Below, in pieces: positions 25,942-37,479 of a DNA stretch of 64,000 bases; position 1 is the first letter of the stretch; each line of letters opens with the position of its first letter. The stretch is from Chitinophaga arvensicola (GTDB lineage Bacteria; Bacteroidota; Bacteroidia; Chitinophagales; Chitinophagaceae): assembly GCF_900110835.1 (NCBI RefSeq), contig NZ_FOJG01000001.1, forward strand, positions 744,001-808,000, read 5' to 3'. Position numbers and translations under genes: made by a program. A model generated the notes under the pieces. It was given only the letters and a program-made list of their open reading frames with translations. It did no database searches and was not told the DNA's origin.

Positions 25942-28900
25942 TTAGTGACCTACTTTCTGGCCCTGTACCTTGTCTGATTTCAAAGCAGCCTTGTATTCTT
26001 TCGGGAATACTTTCACGAAGTGACGCAGTTGGTTTTCCCAGTCTTTCAGGATAAACTTAGCCACGGTACTGTTCGTGTAGGCGTGATGTTTAGTGATCAG
26101 ATCCTGCAGCAGTACTACATCTCCCTGATCCAGCGGATCCAGGTCAATCATATCCCTGTTACAGTGGTTGGCGAAAGTGCCTTTTACATCGTATACGAAA
26201 GCGATACCGCCACTCATACCTGCACCGAAGTTGCGGCCGGTTTCACCCAGGATCACCGCTTTACCACCAGTCATGTATTCACAGCCGTGATCACCTACTC
26301 CTTCTGCTACCACAGTAGCACCGGAGTTACGTACACAGAAGCGCTCCCCTGCTTTACCGCGGATGAAGGCTTCTCCGGAAGTAGCTCCATAGAAGCAAAC
26401 GTTGCCCGCGATGATATTTTCTTCTGCCTTGAACCCTGCTTCTCCATGTGGATAAAGAATCAGTTTGGAACCAGACAAACCTTTACCGAAGTAGTCATTG
26501 GCTTCTCCTTCCAGTTCCAGCGTTAAACCTTTAGTAGTAAAGGCGCCGAAGCTCTGACCTGCAGATCCGATAAATTTGAAGTGCAGGGTATCTTCCGGTA
26601 ATCCTTCGCTTTTGTAGCGTTTGGATATTTCGTTAGACAGGATGGTACCGATGGTACGGTCTGTATTTTTTACGGGGAACTGCTGATATACCCTGGCTTT
26701 CTTTTCCAGTGCAGGCTGTGCAGCCTTCAGCAGTTGCCAGTCGATCACTTCGCTGATGCCGTGATCCTGTTCTTCCTGTTTGTAAAGGCCGGTTTCGGCA
26801 GAAGCTACTTCTTTATATAAGATCGGTGACAGATCCAGTTTTTGTGTTTTCCAGTTTGTGATGTTGTCACGCATTTGGAGGCATTCTACCTGACCCACCA
26901 TTTCATTGATGGTGCGGAAGCCCAGATCAGCCATGATTTCGCGGAGTTCTTCCACGAGGTAGGTGAACAGGTTTACCACGTGCTGCGGATCGCCGTTGAA
27001 GCGTTTGCGCAGTTCAGGATCCTGGGTAGCTACGCCAACAGGACAGGTGTTTACATGGCATTTACGCATCATGATACAACCTTCTACCACCAGTGCGGCA
27101 GTAGCAACGCCCCATTCTTCAGCACCTAACAAAGTAGCGATGGCAATGTCACGGCCGGTTTTCAGCTGACCATCTGTTTGCAGTACCACTCTGCTGCGGA
27201 GCTTATTTTTTACAAGTGTCTGGTGTGATTCCGCCAAACCAAGTTCCCAGGGCAAACCTGCGTGCTTGATAGAGCTTTCCGGAGAAGCACCGGTACCACC
27301 GTCGAAGCCGGAAACCAGTACCACATCGGCATGTGCTTTTGCCACACCGGCTGCGATAGTGCCTACACCTGCTTTAGATACCAGTTTCACACTGATACGT
27401 GCAGCACGGTTGGCATTTTTCAGGTCGTAGATCAGCTGCGCCAGATCCTCGATAGAGTAAATATCATGGTGAGGAGGAGGAGAAATCAGACCTACACCCG
27501 GAGTGGAGTGTCTTACTTTTCCGATCCATTCGTCCACTTTATGACCAGGCAGCTGGCCGCCTTCGCCGGGTTTTGCACCCTGCGCCATTTTAATCTGTAA
27601 TTCGTCGGCATTGGTCAGGTAGTAGCTGGTTACGCCGAAACGTGCACTGGCTACCTGTTTGATGGCAGAACGCATAGAGTCGCCGTTTTCCAGCAGCTCA
27701 TAACGCATTTCATCTTCCCCACCCTCACCGGTATTGCTTTTGGCACCGATACGGTTCATGGCAATGGCCAGTGTGGAGTGTGCCTCATGCGAAATAGATC
27801 CAAAGCTCATCGCACCGGTAGCGAAACGCTTGAAGATGCTGGATGCCGGTTCTACTTCATCAATAGAAATAGACGGACGGTTCTTTTTGAACGTAAACAG
27901 GCTCCTTAAGGTGGCTGCTTTTTCGCTCTGATCGTTTACCGATTTGGAATATTTCTTGAATGCAGCGTAGTCGCCCATACGGGTAGCTAACTGCAGATAG
28001 TGAATAGTAGTAGGGTTAAAGAGATGGAATTCTCCTTTACGCTTCCACTGATATACACCACCTTCTGTTAAGCGCTGAACAGGCGTTTCTTTACGACCAT
28101 AACCCATCCAGTGTTTAGCCAGTGTTTCACGGGCAATTTCATCCAGGCCAAGACCCTGTATACGGGAAACGGCGCCGGTGAAATATTTATCAACCGTTAC
28201 CTGGTTGATACCCAGTATTTCAAAGATCTGTGCACCCTGGTAAGATTGCAGGGTAGAGATGCCCATCTTGGAGAAAACCTTCAGGAGACCATCACAGATT
28301 GCCTTGATATAGTTCTTTTTCAGTTTGTCTACGTCCAGTGCGGTATCCAGTTTGCCATTCAGCTTCATATCACGGATGGTGCTGAGTGCCAGGTAAGGGT
28401 TAATGGCAGTTACGCCAAAGCCCAGCAGGCAGGCAAAGTGGTGTACTTCCCAAACATCACCGGCTTCTACGATCAGTCCAACCTGGCCACGGTAACCCTT
28501 GCGGATCAGGTGGTGGTGAACGGCAGATGCAGCCAGTATAGATGGAATAGCAGCGTGTTCGGAGTCGATGGCACGGTCAGAAAGAATGATCACTTCAAAA
28601 CCATCTTCCACAGCGTCTACCGCGTAGCGGCAAAGACGGGCCAGTCCTTTTTCCAGGGAGCCGGGTTTACCGTCTGCCTTGAAATAGGTATGTAAGGTTT
28701 TGGCCTGGAATAAACCGGTATCAATACTGCGTATCTTTTCCAGTTCATAGTTGTTGAGGATCGGGTGACGGAGCGCCAGACCATGGCAATGCAGCGGATC
28801 TTCATCCAGCAGGTTACCATTATTGCCCACAAAAGTAGCCAGTGACATCACCAGTCTTTCCCTGATAGGATCGATCGGCGGGTTGGTTACCTGTGCAAAC

Positions 28901-30471
28901 AATTGTTTGAAGTAGTTACACAGATGCTGTGGTTGATTGCTCAGTACTGCCAGCGGAGTATCTGTACCCATAGAGCCAACAGGTTCCTTGCCATCTATTG
29001 CCATCGGGGCAATGATGTGATCCAGGTCTTCTGTACTGTAACCAAATGCGCGCTGGTATTTAAAGATCTGATCGTGTTCCAGGTGAGTAAAGGTGACTCT
29101 TGGTTCCGGCAGTTCTTCCAGGCGGATCTTATATTTATTCAGCCATTCGCCATAAGGTTGCTGGGAGCAGATCTGTTGTTTCAGCTCTTCATCCCCTATG
29201 ATGCGACCCTGGTCCATGTCTACGATAAACATTTTACCAGGCTGCAGGCGGCCTTTTTCTTTGATATTTTTTGGATCGATCGGTAATACACCGGCTTCAG
29301 AAGCCATGATTACGCGATCGTCTTTGGTTACTACAAAGCGGCTCGGACGTAATCCGTTCCTGTCCAGGGTAGCACCAATAATTTTACCATCGGTGAAGGA
29401 AATGGAAGCAGGACCATCCCATGGCTCCATCAGGGAGGCATGATATTCATAGAACGCTTTCTTTTCTTCGCCCATATCTTCGTTACCATCCCAGGCTTCC
29501 GGTACCAGCATCATCATTACATGAGGCAGGGAACGGCCGGTCATGGTGAGCAACTCAATCACGTTATCCAGGCTGGCAGAGTCGGACTGGCCTTCTTCCA
29601 CAATGGGAAGCAGCATTTCCATTTCCTCTTTGCTGAAGTATTTGGAGATAAAGTCTCTTTCACCGGAACGGAGCCAGTTGAGGTTACCTTTCAGGGTATT
29701 GATCTCACCGTTGTGGGCAATATACCTGTAAGGGTGCGCTAATCTCCAGCTGGGGAAAGTATTAGTGGCAAACCTGGAGTGAATGAGCGCAAAGGCGGAC
29801 ACCATTTTCTCATCGCTCAGGTCTGTATAATAATGACGTACCTGGTAGGTGGTCAGCTGACCTTTATATACAATGGTCTTGTAAGAGAGGGACGCAATGT
29901 AAAACAGTGACTTTTCTTTTGGCACTGTATTGCGAACCGTTTTGGAAACGTAGTTACGGAGCACAAATAATTTGCGCTCGAAAATTTCCGGATCACTGAT
30001 ATGATAAGGACAGGCGATAAATACCTGTTCAATTTCAGGCTCTACTGAAAGGGCAGATTCACCGATGCCATCCGGACGTACCGGCACTTTACGGTAGCCA
30101 AGAATTTCCAGGCCCAGTTTCTCTGCGCTGCGTTGAAAGATCTCGCGGCATTCTTCACGCCAGCGTGGTTCTTTCGGAAAGAAGACCATGCCCACACCGT
30201 ATTTTCCAAATTCCGGTAAGGCGATGCCCAGTTTCAGGCACTCGTCATACAGGAACTCATGGGGCGTTTGAAACAGTATCCCTGCACCATCACCCGTGTT
30301 CTGCTCACAACCGCAGGCTCCGCGGTGTTCCATGTTTTCCAGCATGGTTAAGGCATCACGTATAATATGGTGGGATTTACGACCCTTAATATGGGCTGTA
30401 AAACCTGTTCCGCAGGCATCATGTTCAAATTCCGGACGGTATAAACCTTGCGTTTGCTTCACTTCATCCAT
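25942..30471 (-). CDS. gltB: glutamate synthase large subunit
   Basis: A 1509-residue subunit of GOGAT. The class II glutamine amidotransferase domain starts after a 19-residue propeptide, with the catalytic Cys20 in HDACGTGF. The central domain, the FMN/synthase domain ([37 protein letters not shown]) and the [3Fe-4S] motif [11 protein letters not shown] (about 1143-1153) follow. The C-terminal GXGXG beta-helix ([17 protein letters not shown]) is complete. It forms an operon with gltD for ammonium assimilation. Length is full. Confidence 0.96.
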   Translation of the reverse strand: MDEVKQTQGLYRPEFEHDACGTGFTAHIKGRKSHHIIRDALTMLENMEHRGACGCEQNTGDGAGILFQTPHEFLYDECLKLGIALPEFGKYGVGMVFFPKEPRWREECREIFQRSAEKLGLEILGYRKVPVRPDGIGESALSVEPEIEQVFIACPYHISDPEIFERKLFVLRNYVSKTVRNTVPKEKSLFYIASLSYKTIVYKGQLTTYQVRHYYTDLSDEKMVSAFALIHSRFATNTFPSWRLAHPYRYIAHNGEINTLKGNLNWLRSGERDFISKYFSKEEMEMLLPIVEEGQSDSASLDNVIELLTMTGRSLPHVMMMLVPEAWDGNEDMGEEKKAFYEYHASLMEPWDGPASISFTDGKIIGATLDRNGLRPSRFVVTKDDRVIMASEAGVLPIDPKNIKEKGRLQPGKMFIVDMDQGRIIGDEELKQQICSQQPYGEWLNKYKIRLEELPEPRVTFTHLEHDQIFKYQRAFGYSTEDLDHIIAPMAIDGKEPVGSMGTDTPLAVLSNQPQHLCNYFKQLFAQVTNPPIDPIRERLVMSLATFVGNNGNLLDEDPLHCHGLALRHPILNNYELEKIRSIDTGLFQAKTLHTYFKADGKPGSLEKGLARLCRYAVDAVEDGFEVIILSDRAIDSEHAAIPSILAASAVHHHLIRKGYRGQVGLIVEAGDVWEVHHFACLLGFGVTAINPYLALSTIRDMKLNGKLDTALDVDKLKKNYIKAICDGLLKVFSKMGISTLQSYQGAQIFEILGINQVTVDKYFTGAVSRIQGLGLDEIARETLAKHWMGYGRKETPVQRLTEGGVYQWKRKGEFHLFNPTTIHYLQLATRMGDYAAFKKYSKSVNDQSEKAATLRSLFTFKKNRPSISIDEVEPASSIFKRFATGAMSFGSISHEAHSTLAIAMNRIGAKSNTGEGGEDEMRYELLENGDSMRSAIKQVASARFGVTSYYLTNADELQIKMAQGAKPGEGGQLPGHKVDEWIGKVRHSTPGVGLISPPPHHDIYSIEDLAQLIYDLKNANRAARISVKLVSKAGVGTIAAGVAKAHADVVLVSGFDGGTGASPESSIKHAGLPWELGLAESHQTLVKNKLRSRVVLQTDGQLKTGRDIAIATLLGAEEWGVATAALVVEGCIMMRKCHVNTCPVGVATQDPELRKRFNGDPQHVVNLFTYLVEELREIMADLGFRTINEMVGQVECLQMRDNITNWKTQKLDLSPILYKEVASAETGLYKQEEQDHGISEVIDWQLLKAAQPALEKKARVYQQFPVKNTDRTIGTILSNEISKRYKSEGLPEDTLHFKFIGSAGQSFGAFTTKGLTLELEGEANDYFGKGLSGSKLILYPHGEAGFKAEENIIAGNVCFYGATSGEAFIRGKAGERFCVRNSGATVVAEGVGDHGCEYMTGGKAVILGETGRNFGAGMSGGIAFVYDVKGTFANHCNRDMIDLDPLDQGDVVLLQDLITKHHAYTNSTVAKFILKDWENQLRHFVKVFPKEYKAALKSDKVQGQKVGH

Positions 30472-30824
30472 TTGGTTTAGATTTTTTGCTTTGGCACACT
30501 CCCCCCTCTGACTTGCGCCGCGGGTGATGGTGTACGATATAATTCGGGAACGGTTTAAAGATACTAAAGGAATGCGGTATTTTTTGTATAAACTTTTGTT
30601 AGACGGTTAAAATTTAGAAAAATATAAAAAGATGCGGTTAATTGTTAGAATAATTGAAAAAATGGGTGCTTCCTCAGGATAATTTGGCCCCGATTACAGA
30701 CATTGCCTGATGCACTTAGCGAATACATATGTTGTAACATTCTTTTGGCGCTGTTCTTTTTTCAGCGGCTTCATCTTATATTTGAATACTACCTGCCCTA
30801 ACTCTAACGCCTATACCTGATTCT
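30472..30824. other. divergent intergenic region, gltB / secreted protein
   Basis: Contains no gene. TATATTTG at 30777-30784 is an exact -7 element 41 bases before the plus-strand gene at 30825, without a clear TTG at the proper distance. On the minus strand, a near-match -7 (TATCTTTA, forward 30556-30563) lies 85 bases before gltB. Confidence 0.5.
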
Positions 30825-31913
30825 ATGCCATTCAAGTCCTTTTTTGTCGCTTTTTCGGCAGTAATATTGGGTTTTGCCATGCCTGTGTTTGCACAGTATT
30901 CCGGTGAAGATGCTAATCCAGCCCCACCTGCGCAAAAGAAGATCAGTCTTGCCAAAGCAGCGCCCGCCAGTGCAGACAGCCTCTCTCCTGCCGTTTCCCG
31001 CATTACCATCGTGAACGCCGTATGGGACACTGCCCGTATCGGGTTCCTGCAGACCGGCCTCTTTAATAATAAAGTAGAAGCCGTGCCGGATAAGGAAATG
31101 AACCGCTATCTGCAGGATTATGTGGATAGCACCTTCCGGAACCTGTTTTCCGTAGGGAAACCACTGCTGGTATGGGTTGTAGAAGATCTGCGTATCGGAG
31201 AACGCACCCAGATGATGAGTGAGAAATCTTATGTAAGGGTAAAGGTAACCGCCTTTGTTTCTAAAGATGGAAATGTATATAAACTCCTGAAATCCATGGA
31301 TGTAGTGCGGCTGAGAAATGGATTTGATGTTACACATCAACACCGGAATAATATCTCAAATGCGTTCAAAGAATTTTATGCGCAGTCCGTCAGCGACATC
31401 GACGCTGCCATTGCTGCACAAACGCCGGAGCTTACGCTGGACGCCATCCGCGCCCAATACGCGCAAAAAAGGGAATACCCAATCCTAAAAGCGGCTCGTC
31501 TCAATGACGGCGTGTATCTTAACTTCTCCAGCTTCCTGGAAAATAAACCGGAGATAATTTCCTTCGAAATCAAAGGAAGAGCGGGGAAATCTAAAATTTA
31601 TAACACCACAGATGGCCAGAAGACGCTGGTAACAGCGCCATGGGGCATTGTAAAAGATGGCCAGCCATTTAAATATAAGAAAGCCGCATTGATTGCCCTG
31701 TCACGTAGCGGCTATGGCTATGTGATTACCTCTTACCTGTCGGCCTACGAAAGAAGACAGTCGGCCATCATCGGTGGCGCACTAATAGGAGGCATTGCAG
31801 GCGGGTTACTGGGTTCTACCGCCGCCCTGCAACACACCGATGCCTTCCCGGAACTGACACTGCCGGCAGAAGCCACGGCGATAGATATGGAAACCGGGGA
31901 GTTGATTTTCTAA
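30825..31913 (+). CDS. secreted protein of unknown function with glycine-zipper
   Basis: A 362-residue protein, not recognised. Signal peptide MPFKSFFVAFSAVILGFAMP with cleavage near VFAQ, then a Pro/Ala/Lys-rich linker, a mixed domain (about 60-280) and a glycine-zipper-like stretch IIGGALIGGIAGGLLGSTAA (about 315-335) near the end. Such zippers often insert in or pack on membranes, so an outer-membrane or periplasmic place is inferred. An exact -7 element precedes it. Confidence 0.65.
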   Translation: MPFKSFFVAFSAVILGFAMPVFAQYSGEDANPAPPAQKKISLAKAAPASADSLSPAVSRITIVNAVWDTARIGFLQTGLFNNKVEAVPDKEMNRYLQDYVDSTFRNLFSVGKPLLVWVVEDLRIGERTQMMSEKSYVRVKVTAFVSKDGNVYKLLKSMDVVRLRNGFDVTHQHRNNISNAFKEFYAQSVSDIDAAIAAQTPELTLDAIRAQYAQKREYPILKAARLNDGVYLNFSSFLENKPEIISFEIKGRAGKSKIYNTTDGQKTLVTAPWGIVKDGQPFKYKKAALIALSRSGYGYVITSYLSAYERRQSAIIGGALIGGIAGGLLGSTAALQHTDAFPELTLPAEATAIDMETGELIF

Positions 31914-32015
31914 AGATTACCTGTAATAATGCCGCCTGGGCAGACTTTGTTTTGCCAAGAGAATGGTCGATGGAAATGGAGTTAAAAACACTGAAACAAC
32001 GTAAATAATATTATA

Positions 32016-32049
32016 CGCCGGTATACCATTGGGAGATGGTATACCGGCG
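32016..32049. terminator. bidirectional terminator, unknown secreted gene / GHL10
   Basis: A perfect 14-base stem (32016-32029 with 32036-32049) and 6-base loop. On the minus strand an AT-rich stretch (TATAATATTATTT) follows. It sits just past the GHL10 stop codon. Confidence 0.8.
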
Positions 32050-32057
32050 CTTATTCA

Positions 32058-33599
32058 CTAAGGCTCAAACAAAAACAGGGTCCGCCCGTTTTGCTGTTGC
32101 ATCCGCAACGGCTCGCTGATATGACTTTCATTCTGCATACGGTCTAATGCTGTTACCACATAAGTATATAATCTCCCCTTCACATAATTCACATCCTTGA
32201 ATTCAGGATCGGAGGATTGCGGAAGGATACTGATTATTTTCGTAGGGTCGCTCACGTTAATTGCTTCATTTTGCTCAAACCGGTAAAGCACATATTGTTT
32301 GGTATGACCACTGGTATCATCATCCGCCCAGTGTATTTCCAGTCCTCCCGGACGTTCAAAAGCATCAATAAAATAAGGCGCTTCCGGTGTTTCCTTGGGT
32401 AACCACGACATAATCGGGCGTAATGCAGGATATTTATAAAGACGGGTACGTAACGCATCTTCAATGCCCAGTGGGTTGCCACGGAAAGAGGCGGCACTGT
32501 AAAAAATGCTACCCTGGATGGTATTCAGTGTGCGTGCTTCTTCTATCTGCGCCGGAAGTTCATTCGGATTTTTCCAGGCGGCATTACTGCCCAAACGATA
32601 AACACCATGGCCAATATACACCTGGCGACCATAGCCATGCTGGCTCCACCAGTTGAGTAATATTTCATAGTCGGCAAGCCGGTGCCCACGCTCCCAGTAA
32701 ATCTGAGGCGCTACATAGTCTATCCAGCCGTTTTTCAACCATTTCAGGATATCGGCAAAGAGATCGTCGTAGTTGGTCTGACCGCCTTTTGTATAAGAGC
32801 CATCAGGATCTTTATCTTTATTACGCCACACGCCAAACGGGCTGATACCGAATTTTACCCAGGGCTTTTCTGCTTTGATGGCTACACTCAGCATTTTGAT
32901 AATCGCATCTGTATTGGCCCGGCGCCAATCGTCCCGCATCATGTTGTTACCATACAGGCGGTAAGAACTGTTGTCAGGAAACTCTTTTCCAGGTACGCGA
33001 TAAGGATAGAAATAATCGTCAAAATGTACAGCGTCTATGTCGTAGCGCTTCACCACATCGCGGATTACCATGGTCACGAATTCGCGCGCTTCGGGAATGC
33101 CCGGATCAAAATATTTTTTATTCTCGTAGGTAACAAACCATTGTGGTTTCAGACGGGTAATATGATTGGCCGCCACACTACTGCGACTTACACTGAATAC
33201 GGCACGATAAGGATTGAACCAGGCATGAAACTCCATTCCGCGTTTATGCGTTTCTTCTATCATGAACTGCAGGGGATCATAATAAGGATTGGGGGCTTGT
33301 CCCTGCACACCGGTGAGATATTCAGACCAGGGCTCATAGGGTGAAGGATAGAAAGCATCCGTTGCCGGACGCACCTGTACCACTACGGCATTCATCCCAT
33401 TGCGTTGCTGCTGGTCGAGTATGGCAATGAATTCCTGTTTTTGTTGTTCTGTGCTTAATCCCCGTCGCGAAGGCCAGTCAATATTTTCTACTGTAGCGAT
33501 CCACACCGCTCTCAGTTCGCGTTTGGGAGGCAACTGCGCCCATGCCTGCTGCATGCCTATGATCCATAATAATGCGCCTGCTATAAATTGCTTCAACAT
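32058..33599 (-). CDS. family 10-like glycosyl hydrolase (GHL10/DigH type)
   Basis: A 513-residue exported protein: signal peptide MLKQFIAGALLWIIGMQQAW with AWA-Q cleavage, then a TIM-barrel GHL10 (DUF187) domain (ELRAVWIATVENIDWPSRRG; FHAWFNPYR; IDAVHFDDYFYPY; KFGISPFGVWRN; YVAPQIYWE) and a C-terminal Fn3-like part (about 410-500). The E. coli relative DigH cleaves denuded peptidoglycan glycans, so a cell-wall role is likely. The acidic DD in HFDDYFYPY fits the catalytic site. Confidence 0.88.
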   Translation of the reverse strand: MLKQFIAGALLWIIGMQQAWAQLPPKRELRAVWIATVENIDWPSRRGLSTEQQKQEFIAILDQQQRNGMNAVVVQVRPATDAFYPSPYEPWSEYLTGVQGQAPNPYYDPLQFMIEETHKRGMEFHAWFNPYRAVFSVSRSSVAANHITRLKPQWFVTYENKKYFDPGIPEAREFVTMVIRDVVKRYDIDAVHFDDYFYPYRVPGKEFPDNSSYRLYGNNMMRDDWRRANTDAIIKMLSVAIKAEKPWVKFGISPFGVWRNKDKDPDGSYTKGGQTNYDDLFADILKWLKNGWIDYVAPQIYWERGHRLADYEILLNWWSQHGYGRQVYIGHGVYRLGSNAAWKNPNELPAQIEEARTLNTIQGSIFYSAASFRGNPLGIEDALRTRLYKYPALRPIMSWLPKETPEAPYFIDAFERPGGLEIHWADDDTSGHTKQYVLYRFEQNEAINVSDPTKIISILPQSSDPEFKDVNYVKGRLYTYVVTALDRMQNESHISEPLRMQQQNGRTLFLFEP

Positions 33600-33688
33600 C
33601 AGCCTGACTTTTTAACCGTAAGATGCGAAAATAGCAAAAAGCAAGGCTGATCCGATATAAATATGTGATTCTTATGAAGATAGGGTCG

Positions 33689-35554
33689 CTAATCTTTTTC
33701 CACCTTTAGTTTTGTGGCAGGAGGCTGGTAATCTGGCGGTAAGTATTCCGGGGGAACAGTCGTCATATTACCATCACGATGGGCAATGAAATGGGGCGAC
33801 ATAATTTCAATCCCTGCTTTGTTGAACTCATCAATAATATGCCGGTGCAGGTCGGAATAGATGACCGCCATTTTATGCGAATGATCAGTATATACATTGA
33901 TTTCATAGGCGATGGCAAAGTCGTCCAGGCTGGTTTGCAACACAAACGGAGCTTTGTCGCGCATCACACCATCTGTTGCATTGGCGGCATTGATCAGCAG
34001 TTCATGCACCTGCTTCCAGGGAATTTCATAACCAATGGTAACGGTCGTATGCAAGATGAGGCCAAGGTCTTTGCTGGACGTGGTGAAGTTAATGGTGTGA
34101 CCATTTAATATGCTGGCATTGGGAACCGTAATTTCTTCATTCTTGATGGTGCGTAGCCTGGTTACCAGCAGGTTCTTTTCAATCACATCTCCCGTAATCT
34201 CCCCTATTTTAACCCGGTCGCCGATCTTAAAGGGACGCATATACGTAATTACAAAACCCGCGATCACATTGGAGATGGCGGAGGAAGAGCCCAATGAAAA
34301 CAGGATACCCAGAAACACAGATACGCCCTGGAATATTTTGGAATCCGATCCGGGCAGGTAAGGAAATATCACTACAAACATAAACGCATACAACAGGAAC
34401 TTGATACCGCTGCCGGTAGGCCTTGCCCAGTCCGGGTAAAAGCCTTTCAGCGTCAGGTTGCCGGAGGCAATTTCCTCTGCCAGATAATTCACCAGTTTCA
34501 CCAGGTATCTCGTAATAACATAGATCACGATGATGGTAAGCAACTTAGGGAGATAATGCAGAAATCCCAGGAGAATAGATTTAACTGGCGAAAGTGTCCA
34601 GTTGATAAGTTTGTCCGCGATGCCTTTTGTCCAGGGAAAGATGCTGAACACAAAGGGCAATGTGATGTAAAAGACCAGCAGAATCAGAATGATCCTGGCT
34701 ACCCGTAAAACGCTAAACACAATACCGATCTGCTTTTGCTGGTTGAGGAGTGCGTATTCTTTTACTTTCACGCCTTTAAAGTATCTGTCTTTTTCTCTTA
34801 CAATTTTCCGGCGCAGCCGCTTGAACAGGCGGTTGATGCCATATACGATGACAGAGAAAATAACGATGATCAGCAGCAGCCAGGCAATCCGGATCAGGAT
34901 ACTTTGCAGGCTGCTGTCTTTCTTTTCCTGTAGTACTGCTTTGCGTACTGCGGCGGCATATTGTTGGGCTACCTGTATTTTATCCTGATCCAGCCATAAC
35001 GCATCATCATCTGTTACGGTTAATAGCACCAGATCATTATAGATGACATCTATATTATTTTCGTTTGCAATAGCTTTTACGGAGTCGGGAGAAAAGAAGG
35101 GATCATCGGCCAGTTGTCCCAGTTTGCGGTCGATGTTCTGCGCCCGGTCACTGGGTTTTAATGGCCCCAGTTTATTATAGATGTAAAAGAGGGTATCCCG
35201 GTGGAAGGGAACCACAGGAATGCCGCTGTTGGTAGCTTTCAGCTGGATAATGCGTTGCCGGGCCTGCGTTTTTTTCAGCGAATCAGCCTGTTCCAGCGCA
35301 TCCAGCTTTTGCTGTAATTCTTTTTTGCGGGTGTCGTTATCCTTGCTGATCAGCAATTGCTCCTGTAATAACCGCTTTTGTTCATCGCCTGCTTTTTGCA
35401 GCGAGTCGCTTTCCCGGAGCAATCGGGTGGTGAGTATCAGTTGCGTATCTGCGATAGAATCGCGGCTGGCTTTACTGCTGTCGCTTTGTGCATTACATGG
35501 TAAAGCCAGGCTAACCAGTATACCGGTGAAGTAAAGGGTAAAAACAACTCTCAT
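33689..35554 (-). CDS. mechanosensitive ion channel, MscS family
   Basis: A 621-residue membrane protein with signal peptide MRVVFTLYFTGILVSLALPC, a periplasmic coiled-coil region rich in Gln/Lys/Leu (about 25-110), a further periplasmic part, then about five membrane segments and the MscS pore and beta domain (LGSSSAISNVIAGFVITYMR, FKIGDRVKIGEITGDV, VPNASILNGHTINFTTSS). Its role is pressure release on hypo-osmotic shock. It is longer than E. coli MscS owing to the N-terminal periplasmic extension. Single gene. Confidence 0.9.
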   Translation of the reverse strand: MRVVFTLYFTGILVSLALPCNAQSDSSKASRDSIADTQLILTTRLLRESDSLQKAGDEQKRLLQEQLLISKDNDTRKKELQQKLDALEQADSLKKTQARQRIIQLKATNSGIPVVPFHRDTLFYIYNKLGPLKPSDRAQNIDRKLGQLADDPFFSPDSVKAIANENNIDVIYNDLVLLTVTDDDALWLDQDKIQVAQQYAAAVRKAVLQEKKDSSLQSILIRIAWLLLIIVIFSVIVYGINRLFKRLRRKIVREKDRYFKGVKVKEYALLNQQKQIGIVFSVLRVARIILILLVFYITLPFVFSIFPWTKGIADKLINWTLSPVKSILLGFLHYLPKLLTIIVIYVITRYLVKLVNYLAEEIASGNLTLKGFYPDWARPTGSGIKFLLYAFMFVVIFPYLPGSDSKIFQGVSVFLGILFSLGSSSAISNVIAGFVITYMRPFKIGDRVKIGEITGDVIEKNLLVTRLRTIKNEEITVPNASILNGHTINFTTSSKDLGLILHTTVTIGYEIPWKQVHELLINAANATDGVMRDKAPFVLQTSLDDFAIAYEINVYTDHSHKMAVIYSDLHRHIIDEFNKAGIEIMSPHFIAHRDGNMTTVPPEYLPPDYQPPATKLKVEKD

Positions 35555-35607
35555 TCCCGAAGCTTTTCTTTAAAGTACGGAAATTTCGGGTAGCATTAAG
35601 AGAGAGG

Positions 35608-36060
35608 CTATATCTTCCTTTTGGTATATTGACTGTAGTCGGGAAGAATGGCTTCGTACTCCTGGTGCATCAGGGGCGATGTAAGGAGGAAGTCGGCCGA
35701 CGAACGGTTGCTGGCAATGGGGATATTCCATACCACACCCAAGCGGAGTAGTGCTTTGATATCCGGATCATGTGGCAAAGCTTCCATAGGGTCCCAGAAG
35801 AAAATGATGACATCCAGTTCTCCGGTGGCCACCAGGGCGCCAATTTGCTGATCGCCGCCCAGGGGGCCACTCAGGAGTTTACGGACAGATACATCGAGCG
35901 CCTGTTCTATCAGCTGGCCGGTAGTGCCGGTAGCATACAGTTCATGACGGCTCAGTACCGTTTTATTGTAAATAGCCCATTCAATTAACTCCGCTTTTTT
36001 GTGATCGTGAGCAATCAGGGCTATCCTCTTGCGCGCTTTTAAAATCTTTGTTGTCTGCAT
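35608..36060 (-). CDS. mgsA: methylglyoxal synthase
   Basis: A 150-residue enzyme that turns dihydroxyacetone phosphate into methylglyoxal and phosphate, a bypass of lower glycolysis. The active-site residues are visible: His18-Asp19 (AHDH), Asp70 in SGPLGGDQQIG, and His97/Asp100 in DPMEALPHDPD, matching the E. coli pattern. The length is usual for the family. It lies between the MscS channel and ferritin, all on the minus strand but with gaps of about 50 bases. Confidence 0.95.
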   Translation of the reverse strand: MQTTKILKARKRIALIAHDHKKAELIEWAIYNKTVLSRHELYATGTTGQLIEQALDVSVRKLLSGPLGGDQQIGALVATGELDVIIFFWDPMEALPHDPDIKALLRLGVVWNIPIASNRSSADFLLTSPLMHQEYEAILPDYSQYTKRKI

Positions 36061-36108
36061 ATCTCCTACAAAAGTAATAAGTGACGCGCAATAAATAAAT
36101 CTAATGTT

Positions 36109-36624
36109 TTAGTGTTTGTCATTTGAATCAAGGGTAGCAAGGTCGCGGTCAAAAATGTAAAGACCACCTTTGTCTTCTCCTATCAGTTTCAATTTATCGA
36201 GGATATGACGGGCCAGTCTTTCTTCTTCAATCTGCTCAGTTACATACCATTGCAGGAAATTATGTGTGGCGTAGTCTTTTTCACTCAGGCACATATCTAC
36301 CAGGTTATTGATTTCTTTGGAAACCAGCAGTTCATGGCTGAACACATGTTCAAAAATCTGATGTATGTTTTTGAACTCCACCGTAGGTTGTTTCAATGCC
36401 GGTACGAGTCCGTGACCACCTCTTTCGTTAATGAATTTGAGCAACTTCAGCATATGTGCCCTTTCTTCGTCGGAGTGCCGGTAGAGGAACTGGGCAACGC
36501 CATTATACCCCTGTACTTCAGACCAGGAGGCCATAGCCAGGTAGTACTGGGAGGAGGCTGCTTCCATTTCCACTTGTTGATTCAGTGCGTCGAGAATTTT
36601 TGGAGAAAGTTCTTTCAATAACAT
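36109..36624 (-). CDS. ftnA: bacterial non-haem ferritin
   Basis: A 171-residue ferritin with the four-helix bundle and ferroxidase ligands in EMEAASSQYYLAMASWSEVQ and SDEERAHM, plus a later EQIEEERLARHIL. It stores iron as a 24-mer in the cytosol. The divergent neighbour encodes an Nfu-type Fe-S protein, so this intergenic space (36625-36778) may hold shared iron control, though no clear Fur-like box was seen. Confidence 0.93.
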   Translation of the reverse strand: MLLKELSPKILDALNQQVEMEAASSQYYLAMASWSEVQGYNGVAQFLYRHSDEERAHMLKLLKFINERGGHGLVPALKQPTVEFKNIHQIFEHVFSHELLVSKEINNLVDMCLSEKDYATHNFLQWYVTEQIEEERLARHILDKLKLIGEDKGGLYIFDRDLATLDSNDKH

Positions 36625-36750
36625 AAGTAATAATTTGTATATTATGAGAAGATGGTGGTGTATCCGGGGATATTGCCGGGAACTATACCGGGATTGTTAA
36701 TTTCGATAGAATACATTCAGATGCATCCCCGAAATCTGCCTGAAAAATGT

Positions 36751-36758
36751 TACCTTTG
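36751..36758 (+). promoter_or_regulatory. -7 element of the nfu-like gene
   Basis: TACCTTTG matches TAnnTTTG and sits 20 bases before the ATG at 36779. The leader would be very short. No TTG is at the -33 spacing. Confidence 0.5.
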
Positions 36759-36778
36759 CAGAAGTAAATTAGGATAAA

Positions 36779-37375
36779 ATGATTAAAACAGGAAATCCGA
36801 TCATCAGCATATATACGGAAATGACGCCGAACCCGGAAACCATGAAGTTTGTGGCAAACAAACTCCTGTATCCAGGTAAAAGTATCGATTTCCCGGATGA
36901 AGCCAGCGCAAAACCGTCTCCATTAGCCATCGAGCTGTTTAGCTTCCCTTTCATCAGGGGCGTATTTATTATGGCTAACTTTATTACGCTTACCAAAACC
37001 AGCGAAACTGACTGGAACGATATAATTCCAACTGTAAAAGCCTTCCTGAAAGAATACCTGGAAGACTCCCGCCCTGTTATCAATGAAGATGAGGTAGTAA
37101 TTACCAAATCTACTGCGAGCAACGAAGTGAGTGCAGATGATACAGACGTGGTAAAACGCATTAAGGAATTACTTGAAAACTACGTGAAACCCGCAGTTGA
37201 AATGGATGGCGGCGCCATTCAGTTCAAAGACTACGACAATGGTACGGTTACACTGATGTTACAAGGTTCCTGCTCAGGCTGCCCCTCCTCCATGATCACG
37301 CTCAAAGCCGGTATCGAAGGCATGATGAAGCGTATGATCCCAGAAGTGAAGGAAGTTGTGGCAGAAGCAGAATAA
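36779..37375 (+). CDS. nfu: NifU-family Fe-S scaffold protein
   Basis: A 198-residue protein of two domains: an Nfu_N domain (IYTEMTPNPETMKFVANKLL, 11-95) and a C-terminal NifU domain (about 120-195) with the cluster-binding CSGC (Cys165, Cys168). It delivers [4Fe-4S] clusters to target proteins. Its divergent neighbour is ferritin. A hairpin with a T-run follows. Confidence 0.93.
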   Translation: MIKTGNPIISIYTEMTPNPETMKFVANKLLYPGKSIDFPDEASAKPSPLAIELFSFPFIRGVFIMANFITLTKTSETDWNDIIPTVKAFLKEYLEDSRPVINEDEVVITKSTASNEVSADDTDVVKRIKELLENYVKPAVEMDGGAIQFKDYDNGTVTLMLQGSCSGCPSSMITLKAGIEGMMKRMIPEVKEVVAEAE

Positions 37376-37406
37376 GCCATAGTTGAGTGAATGATAGTGT
37401 TAAACG

Positions 37407-37436
37407 AAAGCACAGTCTTTATGGCTGTGCTTTTTT
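37407..37436 (+). terminator. terminator after nfu
   Basis: AAAGCACAG (37407-37415) pairs with CTGTGCTTT (37425-37433), then TTT. A typical rho-independent terminator. Confidence 0.85.
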
Positions 37437-37479
37437 ATGTGCGCCCTTACCGCACCCATACTTAAAGCGAACAGTTAAC

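Noticed and set aside
25454..29742. Several plus-strand frames of 100-194 codons across gltD and gltB
   Set aside because: All antisense to complete, conserved glt genes.
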